NCBI RefSeq assembly: GCF_026340095.1 | Contig: NZ_JAPEPO010000001.1 | Coordinates: forward strand, 1,426,001 to 1,490,000 | Origin: Streptomyces sp. NBC_01446 | GTDB lineage: Bacteria > Actinomycetota > Actinomycetes > Streptomycetales > Streptomycetaceae | Direction of reading: 5' to 3' | DNA: 64,000 bases | Shown: positions 17,772-25,614 of the stretch, one piece after another | Position numbering within the stretch: the first letter of the stretch is position 1 | How the letters are laid out: each line of letters starts with the position of its first letter | The notes under the pieces: model-generated | The model's database searches: none | The model's input: only the letters and a program-made list of their open reading frames with translations | What the model was told of the DNA's origin: nothing | Position numbers and translations under genes: made by a program

Positions 17772-19280
17772 TCGGCCCCCTGCGAGGACCAGGTCGAGCA
17801 CTCTGTGTTCGTCCAGGTCCGCCGCCGGCGACTCGTGGATCACGGCGCCCTCCCTCAGCACCAGGACCCGGTCCGCGAGGCCGAGGACCTCGGGGACCTC
17901 GCTGGAGACCATGAGGACGGCGAGGCCGTCGTCGGCGAGGCGGCGGATGACGGCGTAGAGCTCGGCGCGGGCGCCGACGTCCACGCCCCGGGTCGGCTCG
18001 TCGAGGAGGAGGACGCGGCAGCCGCGCAGCAGCCAGCGGGCGAGTACGGCCTTTTGCTGGTTGCCCCCGGAGAGGGTGCGCACCGGCGCGGACGGGTTGT
18101 CGGGGCGCAGGGACAGCTCTCGGGTCGCGGCCCGCGCGGCGTCGAGTTCCTTGCCGCGGTCGAGCCAGCCTCCGTACGAGAAGCGGGACATGGAGGAGAC
18201 GGAGACGTTGCGGGTGACGGACTCCAGCATGAGGAGGGCCTGCGCCTTGCGCTCCTCGGGGGCGAGGCCGAGCCCGGCGCGGACGGCGGCGCGTACGCTG
18301 CCGGGCCGCAGCACCTGTCCGTCGACGACGACTTGTCCGGTACTGGCCTTGCGCGCGCCGTAGATCGTCTCCAGGATCTCGGAGCGTCCCGAGCCGACGA
18401 GGCCCGCGAGACCGACGATCTCGCCGGGCCGCAGTTCGAGGTCGAGCGGTGCGAACTCCCCTTGCCGGGACAGGCCTTTGACGGTGAGGACGGGTTCGGC
18501 GAGCGGGGGTGCCGTCGGTCGCTCGGGGAACACGTACTCGACGTTCCGGCCGGTCATGAGGGCGACCACGTCGCGGGTCGGCGTCTCCTTCGCGGGCAGT
18601 CCGCCCGCGACCGCCCGGCCGTCCTTGAGGACGGTGACGCGGTCGCCGATCCGGCGGATCTCCTCCAGGCGGTGCGAGATGTAGACGACGGCGACGCCGT
18701 CGGCGGTGAGGGAGTCGACGATGCGGAAGAGGTTGTCGACCTCGTCCGGGTCGAGGGCGGCCGAGGGTTCGTCCATGACGATGAGACGGACGTCGTGGGA
18801 GAGCGCGCGGGCCATGGACACGATCTGCTGCTGGGCCGCCGAGAGATCGCCGACGAGCGTGCCCGGACCGATCTCGCCGTGCCCAAGTCGCTTGAGGAGT
18901 GCGGCGGTTGTGGTGCGGGCGTCGCGTCCGCGGACCACGAAACCGGCGGTGGTCGGCTCGTGTCCGAGGTAGACGTTCTCGGCGACGGACAGTCCCTCCA
19001 CCAGGTCGAGTTCCTGGTAGATGGTGGCGATGCCGAGGCGCATCGCGGCGATGGGCGACTTGAGCACCGTGCGCTCGCCGCGCCAGGTGATCGTACCGTC
19101 GTCGGGCTGGTGGGCGCCGGCGAGGACCTTGATGAGGGTGGACTTCCCCGCGCCGTTCTGGCCGAGGAGGCAGTGCACCTCACCGGCCAGGACCTCCAGG
19201 TCCACGCCGTCGAGGGCGCGGACGCCGGGGAACGACTTGGTGATGCCGGACATGGTGAGCAGGGGTGGTTCCGGTGCCAT
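17769..19280 (-). CDS. Sugar ABC transporter ATP-binding protein with two nucleotide-binding domains (RbsA type)
   Basis: 503 residues from ATG 19280, with GAGGGG 8 bp upstream. The first domain has Walker A GQNGAGKST, signature-like DLSAAQQQIVSMARAL and Walker B LIVMDEPSAAL. The second has a degenerate Walker A (GLVGSGRSE), signature LSGGNQQKAVLARWL and Walker B VLLLDEPTRGVD. This two-domain layout and asymmetric second site are typical of ribose/xylose/galactose-class importers. It energises the permease at 16570-17580. The stop codon lies in a dispersed repeat. Confidence 0.92.
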   Translation of the reverse strand: MAPEPPLLTMSGITKSFPGVRALDGVDLEVLAGEVHCLLGQNGAGKSTLIKVLAGAHQPDDGTITWRGERTVLKSPIAAMRLGIATIYQELDLVEGLSVAENVYLGHEPTTAGFVVRGRDARTTTAALLKRLGHGEIGPGTLVGDLSAAQQQIVSMARALSHDVRLIVMDEPSAALDPDEVDNLFRIVDSLTADGVAVVYISHRLEEIRRIGDRVTVLKDGRAVAGGLPAKETPTRDVVALMTGRNVEYVFPERPTAPPLAEPVLTVKGLSRQGEFAPLDLELRPGEIVGLAGLVGSGRSEILETIYGARKASTGQVVVDGQVLRPGSVRAAVRAGLGLAPEERKAQALLMLESVTRNVSVSSMSRFSYGGWLDRGKELDAARAATRELSLRPDNPSAPVRTLSGGNQQKAVLARWLLRGCRVLLLDEPTRGVDVGARAELYAVIRRLADDGLAVLMVSSEVPEVLGLADRVLVLREGAVIHESPAADLDEHRVLDLVLAGGR

Positions 19281-19358
19281 GAGTGATCCCCTCGGCGGAT
19301 GCGGGCCGGTGTCAGGGCAGGGCGAAGCTGAACGCCGTACTGGTGTGGTGATCGCGTG

Positions 19359-19387
19359 CGGTGTTGCGCCGGGCGGTGTTACGCCGG
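19359..19387. repeat. Tandem 14-bp direct repeat upstream of the ABC operon
   Basis: CGGTGTTGCGCCGG at 19359-19372 and CGGTGTTACGCCGG at 19374-19387 differ in one base and are offset by 15 bp. They overlap the stop codon of the ROK gene and lie about 80 bp upstream of the ATPase start, so they are placed to act as operator half-sites for the transporter operon. Confidence 0.5.
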
Positions 19388-20560
19388 TGAGAACAGGTGG
19401 TCGCTGATCAGGCGGGCCGCGCCGATGACTCCGGCGGTGGGGCCGAGCTCGCCCAGGACGATGGGGAGGTTGCCGGTCGCCAGGGGCAGCGACTGGCGGT
19501 AGACCTGGGTGCGCAGGGCGGCGAGCAGCGTGTGACCGAGGCCGGTCACGCCACCTCCGATCACCACGAGGCCCGGATTGAAGAAGCTGACGAGTGAGGC
19601 GATGACCTGCCCGGTACGGTTGCCGCCCTCGCGGATGAGATCGAGTGCGGTGGCGTCCCCGGCGGCCGCCGCGACGGCCACGTCGGCGGCGCTGAGTTTC
19701 CCGGCCGCTTCGAGCAGGGCGGCGAGTTCGCCGGAGCGGCCCTCGCGGGCGGCCTCCTCCGCATCGCGGGCGAGTGCCGCGCCGCTGAAGTAGGCCTCCA
19801 GGCAGCCCTTGTTGCCGCAGGCGCACTGGCGTCCGTCGGGCTCGACCTGGATGTGTCCGATGTCGCCGGCGCTGCCCGTCGTACCGCGGTAGACCTCTCC
19901 GCCGACGACGATGCCGCAGCCGATGCCCGTGCCGATCTTGACGCAGAGGAAGTCGCGTGCGGAGCGGGCGACGCCCGCGTGCTGCTCCCCCATCGCCATC
20001 AGGTTCACGTCGTTGTCGACCATGACCGGGCAGCCGAGTTCCTGGCTGAGGGCCTCGCGGACGGGGAACCCGTCCCAGCCCGGCATGATCGGCGGCGCGA
20101 CCGGCACACCCTCGGGGAACCTGACGGGTCCGGGGACGCCGATCCCGGCTCCGTCGAACCCTTCGGCGAGCCCGGAGGCCCTCAACTTGGCGGCCATCGC
20201 GAGCACTTGCTCGAAGACGGCGACCGGTCCCTCACGGACGTCCAGGGGCTGGTTGATGTGCCCGAGAACTTCCAGTTCGGCGTTGGTGACGGCGACGTCG
20301 ACCGAGGTCGCGCCGATGTCGACGCCGAGGAAACGCAGTTCGGGGGCGAGCCTGATGTTGTGGGAGCGGCGCCCGCCGCGCGAGGCGGCGAGTCCGTCGG
20401 CCACGACCAGGCCCGTCTCCAGGAGCCGGTCCACCTCGACGGCCAGCTTCGACCGCGAGAGGTCGATCTGATCGCCCAGCTGGGCACGGGAGTTGGGTCC
20501 GCCGTCTCGCAGCAGACGCAACAGGCGCGCCTGGTGCGCGTTCGCGGGTCGAGCCGTCAT
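19379..20560 (-). CDS. ROK-family transcriptional regulator
   Basis: 393 residues from ATG 20560 (a GTG 9 bp upstream is possible and has a closer GAGGGG). An N-terminal winged helix (residues about 5-65: QARLLRLLRDGGP, SRAQLGDQIDLSRSKLAVEVDRL) is joined to a ROK sugar-kinase-like domain with GVDIGATSVDVAVT, GIGVPGPV, DNDVNLMAMGE and KIGTGIGCGIVV. The zinc motif CACGNKGCLEAY is complete. The helix-turn-helix marks it as a regulator rather than a kinase. It immediately precedes the ABC importer genes and probably senses the imported sugar and represses this unit. Confidence 0.9.
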   Translation of the reverse strand: MTARPANAHQARLLRLLRDGGPNSRAQLGDQIDLSRSKLAVEVDRLLETGLVVADGLAASRGGRRSHNIRLAPELRFLGVDIGATSVDVAVTNAELEVLGHINQPLDVREGPVAVFEQVLAMAAKLRASGLAEGFDGAGIGVPGPVRFPEGVPVAPPIMPGWDGFPVREALSQELGCPVMVDNDVNLMAMGEQHAGVARSARDFLCVKIGTGIGCGIVVGGEVYRGTTGSAGDIGHIQVEPDGRQCACGNKGCLEAYFSGAALARDAEEAAREGRSGELAALLEAAGKLSAADVAVAAAAGDATALDLIREGGNRTGQVIASLVSFFNPGLVVIGGGVTGLGHTLLAALRTQVYRQSLPLATGNLPIVLGELGPTAGVIGAARLISDHLFSPA

Positions 20561-20658
20561 GCGTCTCACGTGCCCCTCACCGCCTCACCGGGCCGCCTGT
20601 CGTCCCGTCTTCGGGCTTTCGAGGGGAACGTAGCAGTGCTTGCCGGGAGTGGGAAGAA

Positions 20659-20672
20659 GTTGCGCAGCAATT
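20659..20672. promoter_or_regulatory. Candidate ROK operator in the ROK/LtrA divergent region
   Basis: GTTGCGCAGCAATT lies about 100 bp upstream of both divergent starts (20560 minus, 20770 plus). TTGC-GCA-GCAA is a short perfect palindrome. The GTTGCGC part recurs in the tandem repeat at 19359-19387, which makes a common regulator plausible. Confidence 0.35.
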
Positions 20673-20769
20673 ACCCATGACTTTCTCCAGTGACAGGACA
20701 AAGAGTCGGGAGGGAGGATCCGCGTACCCTGTCGCTCGCACAACTGAAGGACGTCTCAAGGGGGTTGGC

Positions 20770-22020
20770 ATGACGGAGAGCACGCGCGCGCCGGCGGAGC
20801 GGGAACGGCCCGCCGCGCGGAGAGGGGATCAGCCCGCCGCGGAACTGCGGGTCAGCACGCTGGAGCTCTTCTTCGACCTCGTCTTCGTCTTCACCCTGAC
20901 GCAGATCACCGTGCTGCTCGCGCACGACCTGTCGTTCGCCACGGCGGGCCGGGTCGTCCTCGTCTTCGTCGTGCTGTTCTGGATGTACGGCGCCTACGCC
21001 TACCTGACCAACCAGGTGCCGCCCGACCGGCCCTCACGCCGGCTGCTGCTCATCGTCGGGATGGGCGCGTTCCTGGTGTGCGCGCTCGCCGTCCCGCGCG
21101 CCTTCACCGACGGCGGCGTGGTCTTCGGCCTCGGGTTCCTGCTCGTCGTCGTGGTGCACAGCGCGCTGTACACGCGCAGCCACGGCCGTGACGTGATCTG
21201 GTACGCGGTGCCGAACGCGCTGGCCGCGCTGTCCGTGACGACGGCCGGGTGCTTCCACGGGCTCGCCGCCGACGCGTGGTGGGTGCTCGCGATCCTGCTG
21301 CAGATCGTGACGCCGTTCCTGGCGCAGGCCGGTCCCCGCCGCCACGGCGGGCGCACGACGGACGACCTCAGGGGTCAGCTCGGCGGACTGGAGCCGGGGC
21401 ACTTCGTGGAGCGCCACGGCCTGCTCCTGATCATCGCGTTCGGCGAATCCGTCATCGCGATCGGCATCGGCATCGGCGACCAGCCGCTGACGGTGGGCCT
21501 GTTCGGGGGCGCGTTCCTGGCACTGGCGGTCGCGGTCGCACTGTGGTGGACGTACTTCGTACGGGACGAGGGCGCGGCCGAGGAGACGTTCCGGGCAACG
21601 TCGCCGGCACGCCGGTTCCGCCTCGCGATGAACGCGTACTACTACGCCTTCCTGCCGATGCTGCTCGGCGTCGCGTTCCTCGCGGCGGGCGTGAAGAAGT
21701 CGCTCGGGCACCTCGGTGAGCATCTGCACACCGGGCCCGCGCTCGCGCTCGCGGGCGGTGTCGCGCTGTTCCTGGCCGGCGACGTCGCGTTCAGGGCCGC
21801 GATGCGGCTCTCCCCGCTGGCCTTCAGAGCGGCCGCCGTGCCGGTGGTGCTCGGCGCGGCGCTGCTCGGGACGCACGTGGCCGCCGTGGCGGAACTCGTC
21901 GCGCTCGTCGTGATCCTTGTGGCGATGCTGGCCGCGGAGGCGCGGGCCTGTCGGGGCGTTCCCTCGGACGACGGGTCGTCCGTGGCTGGTCGCGCCCACG
22001 CGGCGGAGCCGCATATGTAG
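20770..22020 (+). CDS. Low temperature requirement protein A (LtrA) family membrane protein
   Basis: 416 residues from ATG 20770 with AAGGGG upstream. It has many hydrophobic helices. Family blocks are VSTLELFFDLVFVFTLTQIT near residue 30, YLTNQVPPDRPSRRL, EPGHFVERHGLLLIIAFGES (the most conserved LtrA block) and ALWWTYFVRDEGAAEE. The family is named from a Listeria cold-growth locus and its biochemical role is unknown. The final dozen residues (about AGRAHAAEPHM) and the TAG stop are encoded by a dispersed repeat, so the native C-terminus has been replaced or extended by repeat insertion. Confidence 0.88.
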   Translation: MTESTRAPAERERPAARRGDQPAAELRVSTLELFFDLVFVFTLTQITVLLAHDLSFATAGRVVLVFVVLFWMYGAYAYLTNQVPPDRPSRRLLLIVGMGAFLVCALAVPRAFTDGGVVFGLGFLLVVVVHSALYTRSHGRDVIWYAVPNALAALSVTTAGCFHGLAADAWWVLAILLQIVTPFLAQAGPRRHGGRTTDDLRGQLGGLEPGHFVERHGLLLIIAFGESVIAIGIGIGDQPLTVGLFGGAFLALAVAVALWWTYFVRDEGAAEETFRATSPARRFRLAMNAYYYAFLPMLLGVAFLAAGVKKSLGHLGEHLHTGPALALAGGVALFLAGDVAFRAAMRLSPLAFRAAAVPVVLGAALLGTHVAAVAELVALVVILVAMLAAEARACRGVPSDDGSSVAGRAHAAEPHM

Positions 22021-22056
22021 CGGTCCCGCGCCCCTTCCAGGGACGCGCCCCGACAG
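21948..22056. repeat. Dispersed repeat copy C inside a longer inverted repeat
   Basis: The 47-bp repeat (21990-22036) matches copies A and B. It is bracketed by an 11-bp perfect inverted repeat, CTGTCGGGGCG (21948-21958) and CGCCCCGACAG (22046-22056), with a further partial match inside. The whole 109-bp element could fold into a long stem. It spans the end of the LtrA gene and the gap before the convergent GntR gene, so it may also terminate transcription. Confidence 0.7.
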
Positions 22057-22078
22057 TGATCCGTGGGCGGCGCGGCCC

Positions 22079-22756
22079 CTACGACTGGTCGCGCCGGTGG
22101 TACGTCTCGCGGGTGTGCTCGGTGTGGACCCGCATGACCGCCGTCGCGCGTGCCTCGTCCCGCTGCGCGATCGCCGCGATCAGCTCGCGGTGCTCGATCC
22201 AGGACTGCTTGCCCCGCATGCGGGCCACCGGCTGGTAGTACCAGCGCACGCGGCGGTCGACCTGTCCGGCGAGCTCGCCCAGGACCACGTTCCCCGCGAG
22301 TTCCATGACCTTGGCGTGGAAGGCGGCGTTCGTGGCGACGACGAGTTCGACGTCGCCGTCCGCGACGGCCTGCTCACCTCTGGCGCACAGCTCTTCGAGT
22401 GCGGTGATCCCGGGTTTGCCGGCGTTCGCTGCGGCAAGGCGGGCCGCCTCGGCCTCCAGGAGCGTACGGACCGTGAGGAGCTGGTCCGCCTCGTCCTCGG
22501 TCGGCTCGTGCACGAAGGCGCCCTGCGCGGGACGGAGATCGACCCAGCCCTCCGTGTTGAGCCGCTGGAGCGCCTCGCGCACGGGCTGCCTCGACACCCC
22601 GAGGTGCCCGGCGAGTTCGCTCTCGACCAGGTGCTGGCCGGGCTGAAGTGCACGCGTCGTGATCAGTTCGAGCAGCGCCTCGTAGACCCGCTCGCGCAGC
22701 GGTCCGGGGCGCTCGAGCTTGGGCACCGCCCCCTGCGGCAGTCCTGTGGACAACAT
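22079..22756 (-). CDS. GntR-family regulator, FCD subfamily
   Basis: 225 residues from ATG 22756 with GGAGGGGG upstream. The N-terminal winged helix has PLRERVYEALLELITTRALQPGQHL and HLGVSRQPVREALQRL. The C-terminal helical FCD ligand domain has TVRTLLEAEAARLAA, the metal-site-like NAAFHAKVMELAGN and WIEHRELIAAI. FCD regulators usually sense organic acids. It is the first of the formate/oxalate-related genes, and the motif GTCTACAGT is found upstream of it and in the transporter/dehydrogenase divergent promoter, so it probably autoregulates and controls that unit. Confidence 0.9.
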   Translation of the reverse strand: MLSTGLPQGAVPKLERPGPLRERVYEALLELITTRALQPGQHLVESELAGHLGVSRQPVREALQRLNTEGWVDLRPAQGAFVHEPTEDEADQLLTVRTLLEAEAARLAAANAGKPGITALEELCARGEQAVADGDVELVVATNAAFHAKVMELAGNVVLGELAGQVDRRVRWYYQPVARMRGKQSWIEHRELIAAIAQRDEARATAVMRVHTEHTRETYHRRDQS

Positions 22757-22804
22757 CGCGGTCCCCCTCCTGTGCAACGGAGAAGCCAGTATGAATTGGC
22801 TTTC

Positions 22805-22817
22805 GTCTACAGTCTAC
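22805..22817. promoter_or_regulatory. Candidate GntR operator upstream of its own gene
   Basis: GTCTACAGTCTAC, 49 bp upstream of the GntR start, is a tandem GTCTAC pair. The core GTCTACAGT recurs on the opposite strand at 25522-25537. Confidence 0.5.
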
Positions 22818-22887
22818 CGAGCACAATGGCCAGTAGGGGCGGGAGTCGGTCTCGTCACACCCGTGAACGCCGCGAAATCACGCCTGC

Positions 22888-23835
22888 TCAGGGGCAGTGG
22901 ACGACCTGGCCCGCGTAGGACAGGTTGCCGCCGAATCCGAAGAGCAGCACCGGCTGGCCGCTGCGGATCTCGCCGCGCTCGACGAGCTTGGAGAAGGCGA
23001 GCGGGACGCTGGCGGCGGATGTGTTGCCCGAGTCGACGACGTCGCGCGCGACGACGGCGTTCACCGCGCCGATCTTGTCGGCGAGCGGTTCGATGATCCG
23101 CAGGTTCGCCTGGTGCAGGACGACGCCGGCCAGATCCGCGGGCGTGTAACCGGCCCGCTCGCACGCCGCGCGGGCCAGCGGCGGCAGCTGCTGCGTCGCC
23201 CAGCGGTAGACGCTCTGGCCCTCCTGCGCGAAGCGCGCCGGCTCGCCCTCGATGCGCACGGCGTTACCCATCTCGGGCACGGAACCCCACAGGACGGGCC
23301 CGATGCCCGGCTCGTCGCCGGGCGGGCAGGCCTCGACCACGACGGCGCCCGCGCCGTCGCCGACGAGGACGCAGGTGGTGCGGTCCGTCCAGTCGGTGAC
23401 GGCGGACATCTTGTCGGCGCCGATCACCAGGGCGCGCGTCGCGGCGCCCGCCCGTACGGCGTGGTCGGCGGTGGCGAGCGCGTGCGTGAAGCCCGCGCAC
23501 ACCACGTTGACGTCGAGCGCGGCGGGCGAGGGCACACCGAGGCGGTGCGCGACGCGTGCGGCCATGTTCGGCGAGCGGTCGACGGCGGTGGAGGTGGCGA
23601 CCACGACGAGGTCGATGTCGTTCGCCGTCAGCCCCGCCGCGGCGAGGGCCTTCGCCGCGGCGTGCGCGGCCAGCTCGTCGACCGGCTCGTCGGGACCCGC
23701 GATGTGACGGGTGCGGATGCCCACACGGCTGCGGATCCACGCGTCGTCGGTGTCCACCATGGCCGCCAGGTCCTCGTTGGTGAGGACCCTGGCGGGCTGG
23801 TAGTGGCCTACGGCGGTGATGCGCGAACCGGTCAT
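22888..23835 (-). CDS. 3-oxoacyl-ACP synthase III (KAS III) family protein
   Basis: 315 residues of thiolase fold. The KAS III catalytic triad is complete: Cys113 (NVVCAGFTHAL), His241 (VLHQANLRII) and Asn271 (DSGNTSAASVPLA). The C-terminal GFGGNLSYAGQVV closely matches FabH proteins. It should condense an acyl-CoA with malonyl-ACP or transfer an acyl group. It is alone: no acyl carrier protein or other fatty-acid gene is adjacent, so it is probably an accessory paralogue rather than the housekeeping fabH. It lies between the GntR gene and the OFA transporter on the same strand. Confidence 0.9.
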   Translation of the reverse strand: MTGSRITAVGHYQPARVLTNEDLAAMVDTDDAWIRSRVGIRTRHIAGPDEPVDELAAHAAAKALAAAGLTANDIDLVVVATSTAVDRSPNMAARVAHRLGVPSPAALDVNVVCAGFTHALATADHAVRAGAATRALVIGADKMSAVTDWTDRTTCVLVGDGAGAVVVEACPPGDEPGIGPVLWGSVPEMGNAVRIEGEPARFAQEGQSVYRWATQQLPPLARAACERAGYTPADLAGVVLHQANLRIIEPLADKIGAVNAVVARDVVDSGNTSAASVPLAFSKLVERGEIRSGQPVLLFGFGGNLSYAGQVVHCP

Positions 23836-23878
23836 GGGTGGAGTCCCCTCGGTGTTCGAGATGCGGATCCACCAGTCT

Positions 23879-23893
23879 GGTGAGCGACTCACC
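23879..23893. promoter_or_regulatory. Short palindrome upstream of the KAS III gene
   Basis: GGTGAG-CGA-CTCACC, a perfect 6-bp inverted repeat about 45 bp upstream of the KAS III start at 23835, is well placed for an operator. Confidence 0.35.
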
Positions 23894-23921
23894 GGTACGA
23901 GGGCGCGTAAAGCGACAGGAT

Positions 23922-23949
23922 TGGGGCGCCCTGGTTGGAGGGTGCCCCA
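23922..23949 (-). terminator. Terminator after the MFS small-subunit gene
   Basis: 11-bp stem with one mismatch (TGGGGCGCCCT at 23922-23932 and AGGGTGCCCCA at 23939-23949), 6-nt loop. It lies just downstream of the small gene ending at 23983 on the minus strand and upstream of the KAS III promoter. Confidence 0.6.
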
Positions 23950-23982
23950 CATCGCCCTGCGGCGTCCGGGGTCTGCCCCGCC

Positions 23983-24120
23983 CTACCCCGTGAAGAGCTG
24001 CCTCGCCTTCTGCACGAGTTCGTACAGGCCGTACACGAGCGGCACCCCGACCCACAGCCAGGCGAACAGGGTGAGCGCGCGACGGCTAGGCGGACTGCCG
24101 GCGCTCTGCGGCTGCGTCAT
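23983..24120 (-). CDS. MFS transporter small subunit (45-residue single-span membrane protein)
   Basis: 45 residues from ATG 24120: a short polar N-terminus (MTQPQSAGSPPSRR), one hydrophobic helix (ALTLFAWLWVGVPLVYGLY) and a basic tail ending QKARQLFTG. It overlaps the 3' end of the OFA transporter gene by 35 bp in another frame, so translation should be coupled. Small proteins of this kind next to OFA transporters are annotated in actinomycetes as MFS transporter small subunit. The role is unproven; it probably packs against the transporter. Confidence 0.75.
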   Translation of the reverse strand: MTQPQSAGSPPSRRALTLFAWLWVGVPLVYGLYELVQKARQLFTG

Positions 24121-25423
24121 CGGTGGCCTCCCTCGGGGCGGGGATGTGGTGGCGGGCGTGGACGGGACGGATCAGCTCGTTCGCGACGAAGCCGACGACG
24201 AGCAGGCCGATCATGATCGTGAAGGACAGGCCGTAGAGGTCCTGGCCGTGCTTGCCGGCCTCTTCCTGGCTGTCGGCGACCCGGTTGACGATCAGCGGGC
24301 CGAGCACTCCGGCGGTGGACCAGGCGGTGAGCAGCCGGCCGTGGATCGCGCCGACCTGGTAGGTGCCGAAGAGGTCCTTGAGGTACGCGGGGACGGTGGC
24401 GAAGCCGCCGCCGTAGAAGGAGAGGATCACCAGCGCGCAGCCGATGAACAGGGGCTTGGAGGAGTCGCCGAAGCGGGCGATCAGCAGGTACATGACGGCG
24501 CCCACGCCCAGGTAGAGGCGGTAGACGTTCTTGCGGCCGACCAGGTCGGAGGCGGAGGACCAGCCGATGCGGCCCGCCATGTTCGCCGCCGACAGGAGCG
24601 CGACGAAGCCCGCGGCCGCGGAGACGCTGACGGGGGTGCCGCTGTCCTTGAAGAAGTCCGTGATCATCGGGGCGGCCTTCTCCAGGATGCCGATGCCCGC
24701 CGTCACGTTCATGCAGAGCACGAGCCACAGGCACCAGAACTGGGGGGTGCGCACGGCGCTGCGAGCCGAGACCTGCACCCCTTCGAGCGGCGCGGGCACC
24801 CCTGCCCTGGGCGCCCCTTCTGTACGGGGCACCCGTACGAGCAGTACGCCCAGCGACATGAACACGGCGTACGCGAGTCCGTGCACGAGGAAGGCGAGGG
24901 CGATGCCCGAGGAGTCGGCGCCGAAGGACTCCAGCATCTGCGCGGACCACGGCGAGGCGATCAACGCGCCGCCCCCGAAGCCCATGATCGCGATGCCGGT
25001 GGCCATGCCGGGCCGGTCGGGGAACCACTTGATCAGGGTCGACACCGGCGAGATGTAGCCGATGCCGAGGCCGATCCCGCCGACGAATCCATAGCCGAAG
25101 ACGATCAGCCAGAACTGTCCGGTGGCGGCACCGAGCGCGGAGAGCAGGAAGCCGGAGGAGAAGCAGATGAGGGCGACGGTCATCGCCCAGCGCGGGCCGT
25201 TGCGCTCGACGAGCGTGCCGCCGAAGGCCGCGGAGAGGCCGAGCATCACGATGCCGAGCTGGAAGGGGAGGGCGCTCTCGGTGCCGCTGAGGTGCATGGC
25301 GGACTCGAGCGGGGGCTTGAAGACACTCCAGGCGTAGGCCTGGCCGATGGAGAGATGGACGGACAGAGCGGCGGGCGGAACGAGCCAGCGGCTCCAGCCG
25401 GTTGGCGCGACGGGGGGCCTCAT
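24086..25423 (-). CDS. MFS transporter, oxalate/formate antiporter (OFA) family
   Basis: 445 residues from ATG 25423, about twelve hydrophobic helices. Features of the OFA family include SIGQAYAWSVFKPPLE in helix 1, FGGTLVERNGPRWAM (loop 2-3 motif), GIGLGIGYISPVSTLIKWFPDRPGMATG, GRIGWSSASDLVGRKNVYR (second-half loop) and SFYGGGFATVPAYLKDLFG. Family members swap oxalate and formate or move related carboxylates. It is divergent from the formate dehydrogenase operon, with a shared promoter region of about 190 bp, which favours formate or oxalate as substrate. No strong ribosome site precedes the chosen start. Confidence 0.88.
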   Translation of the reverse strand: MRPPVAPTGWSRWLVPPAALSVHLSIGQAYAWSVFKPPLESAMHLSGTESALPFQLGIVMLGLSAAFGGTLVERNGPRWAMTVALICFSSGFLLSALGAATGQFWLIVFGYGFVGGIGLGIGYISPVSTLIKWFPDRPGMATGIAIMGFGGGALIASPWSAQMLESFGADSSGIALAFLVHGLAYAVFMSLGVLLVRVPRTEGAPRAGVPAPLEGVQVSARSAVRTPQFWCLWLVLCMNVTAGIGILEKAAPMITDFFKDSGTPVSVSAAAGFVALLSAANMAGRIGWSSASDLVGRKNVYRLYLGVGAVMYLLIARFGDSSKPLFIGCALVILSFYGGGFATVPAYLKDLFGTYQVGAIHGRLLTAWSTAGVLGPLIVNRVADSQEEAGKHGQDLYGLSFTIMIGLLVVGFVANELIRPVHARHHIPAPREATDDAAAERRQSA

Positions 25424-25521
25424 GATCCCGAACGTTAGGGAGCCGTACGGGAGTTGGGAAGAGCGCGCACTGGAATCCGTACACGGTATGCGATGCGCCA
25501 CCTCTTGTCGGCCCATCTTCC

Positions 25522-25537
25522 ATACTGTAGACAATAT
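25522..25537. promoter_or_regulatory. Candidate GntR operator in the divergent MFS / formate dehydrogenase promoter
   Basis: ATACTGTAGACAATAT is an imperfect palindrome (ATACTGT-AG-ACAATAT). Its reverse strand carries GTCTACAGT as at 22805-22813. It lies 99 bp upstream of the MFS start and 78 bp upstream of the reductase start, so one site could control both directions. The surrounding 25424-25614 region has no gene. Confidence 0.55.
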
Positions 25538-25614
25538 TCCATCGACAGTCCGACGGTCCTCCGCACTCTCCTCCCGTGAGAGCAGGAGCCCTCGACCGAA
25601 CGGAGCTCGCCATC

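Noticed and set aside
19379..20560. Reading the ROK protein as a glucokinase
   Set aside because: A complete N-terminal winged helix precedes the ROK domain, so it is a regulator.
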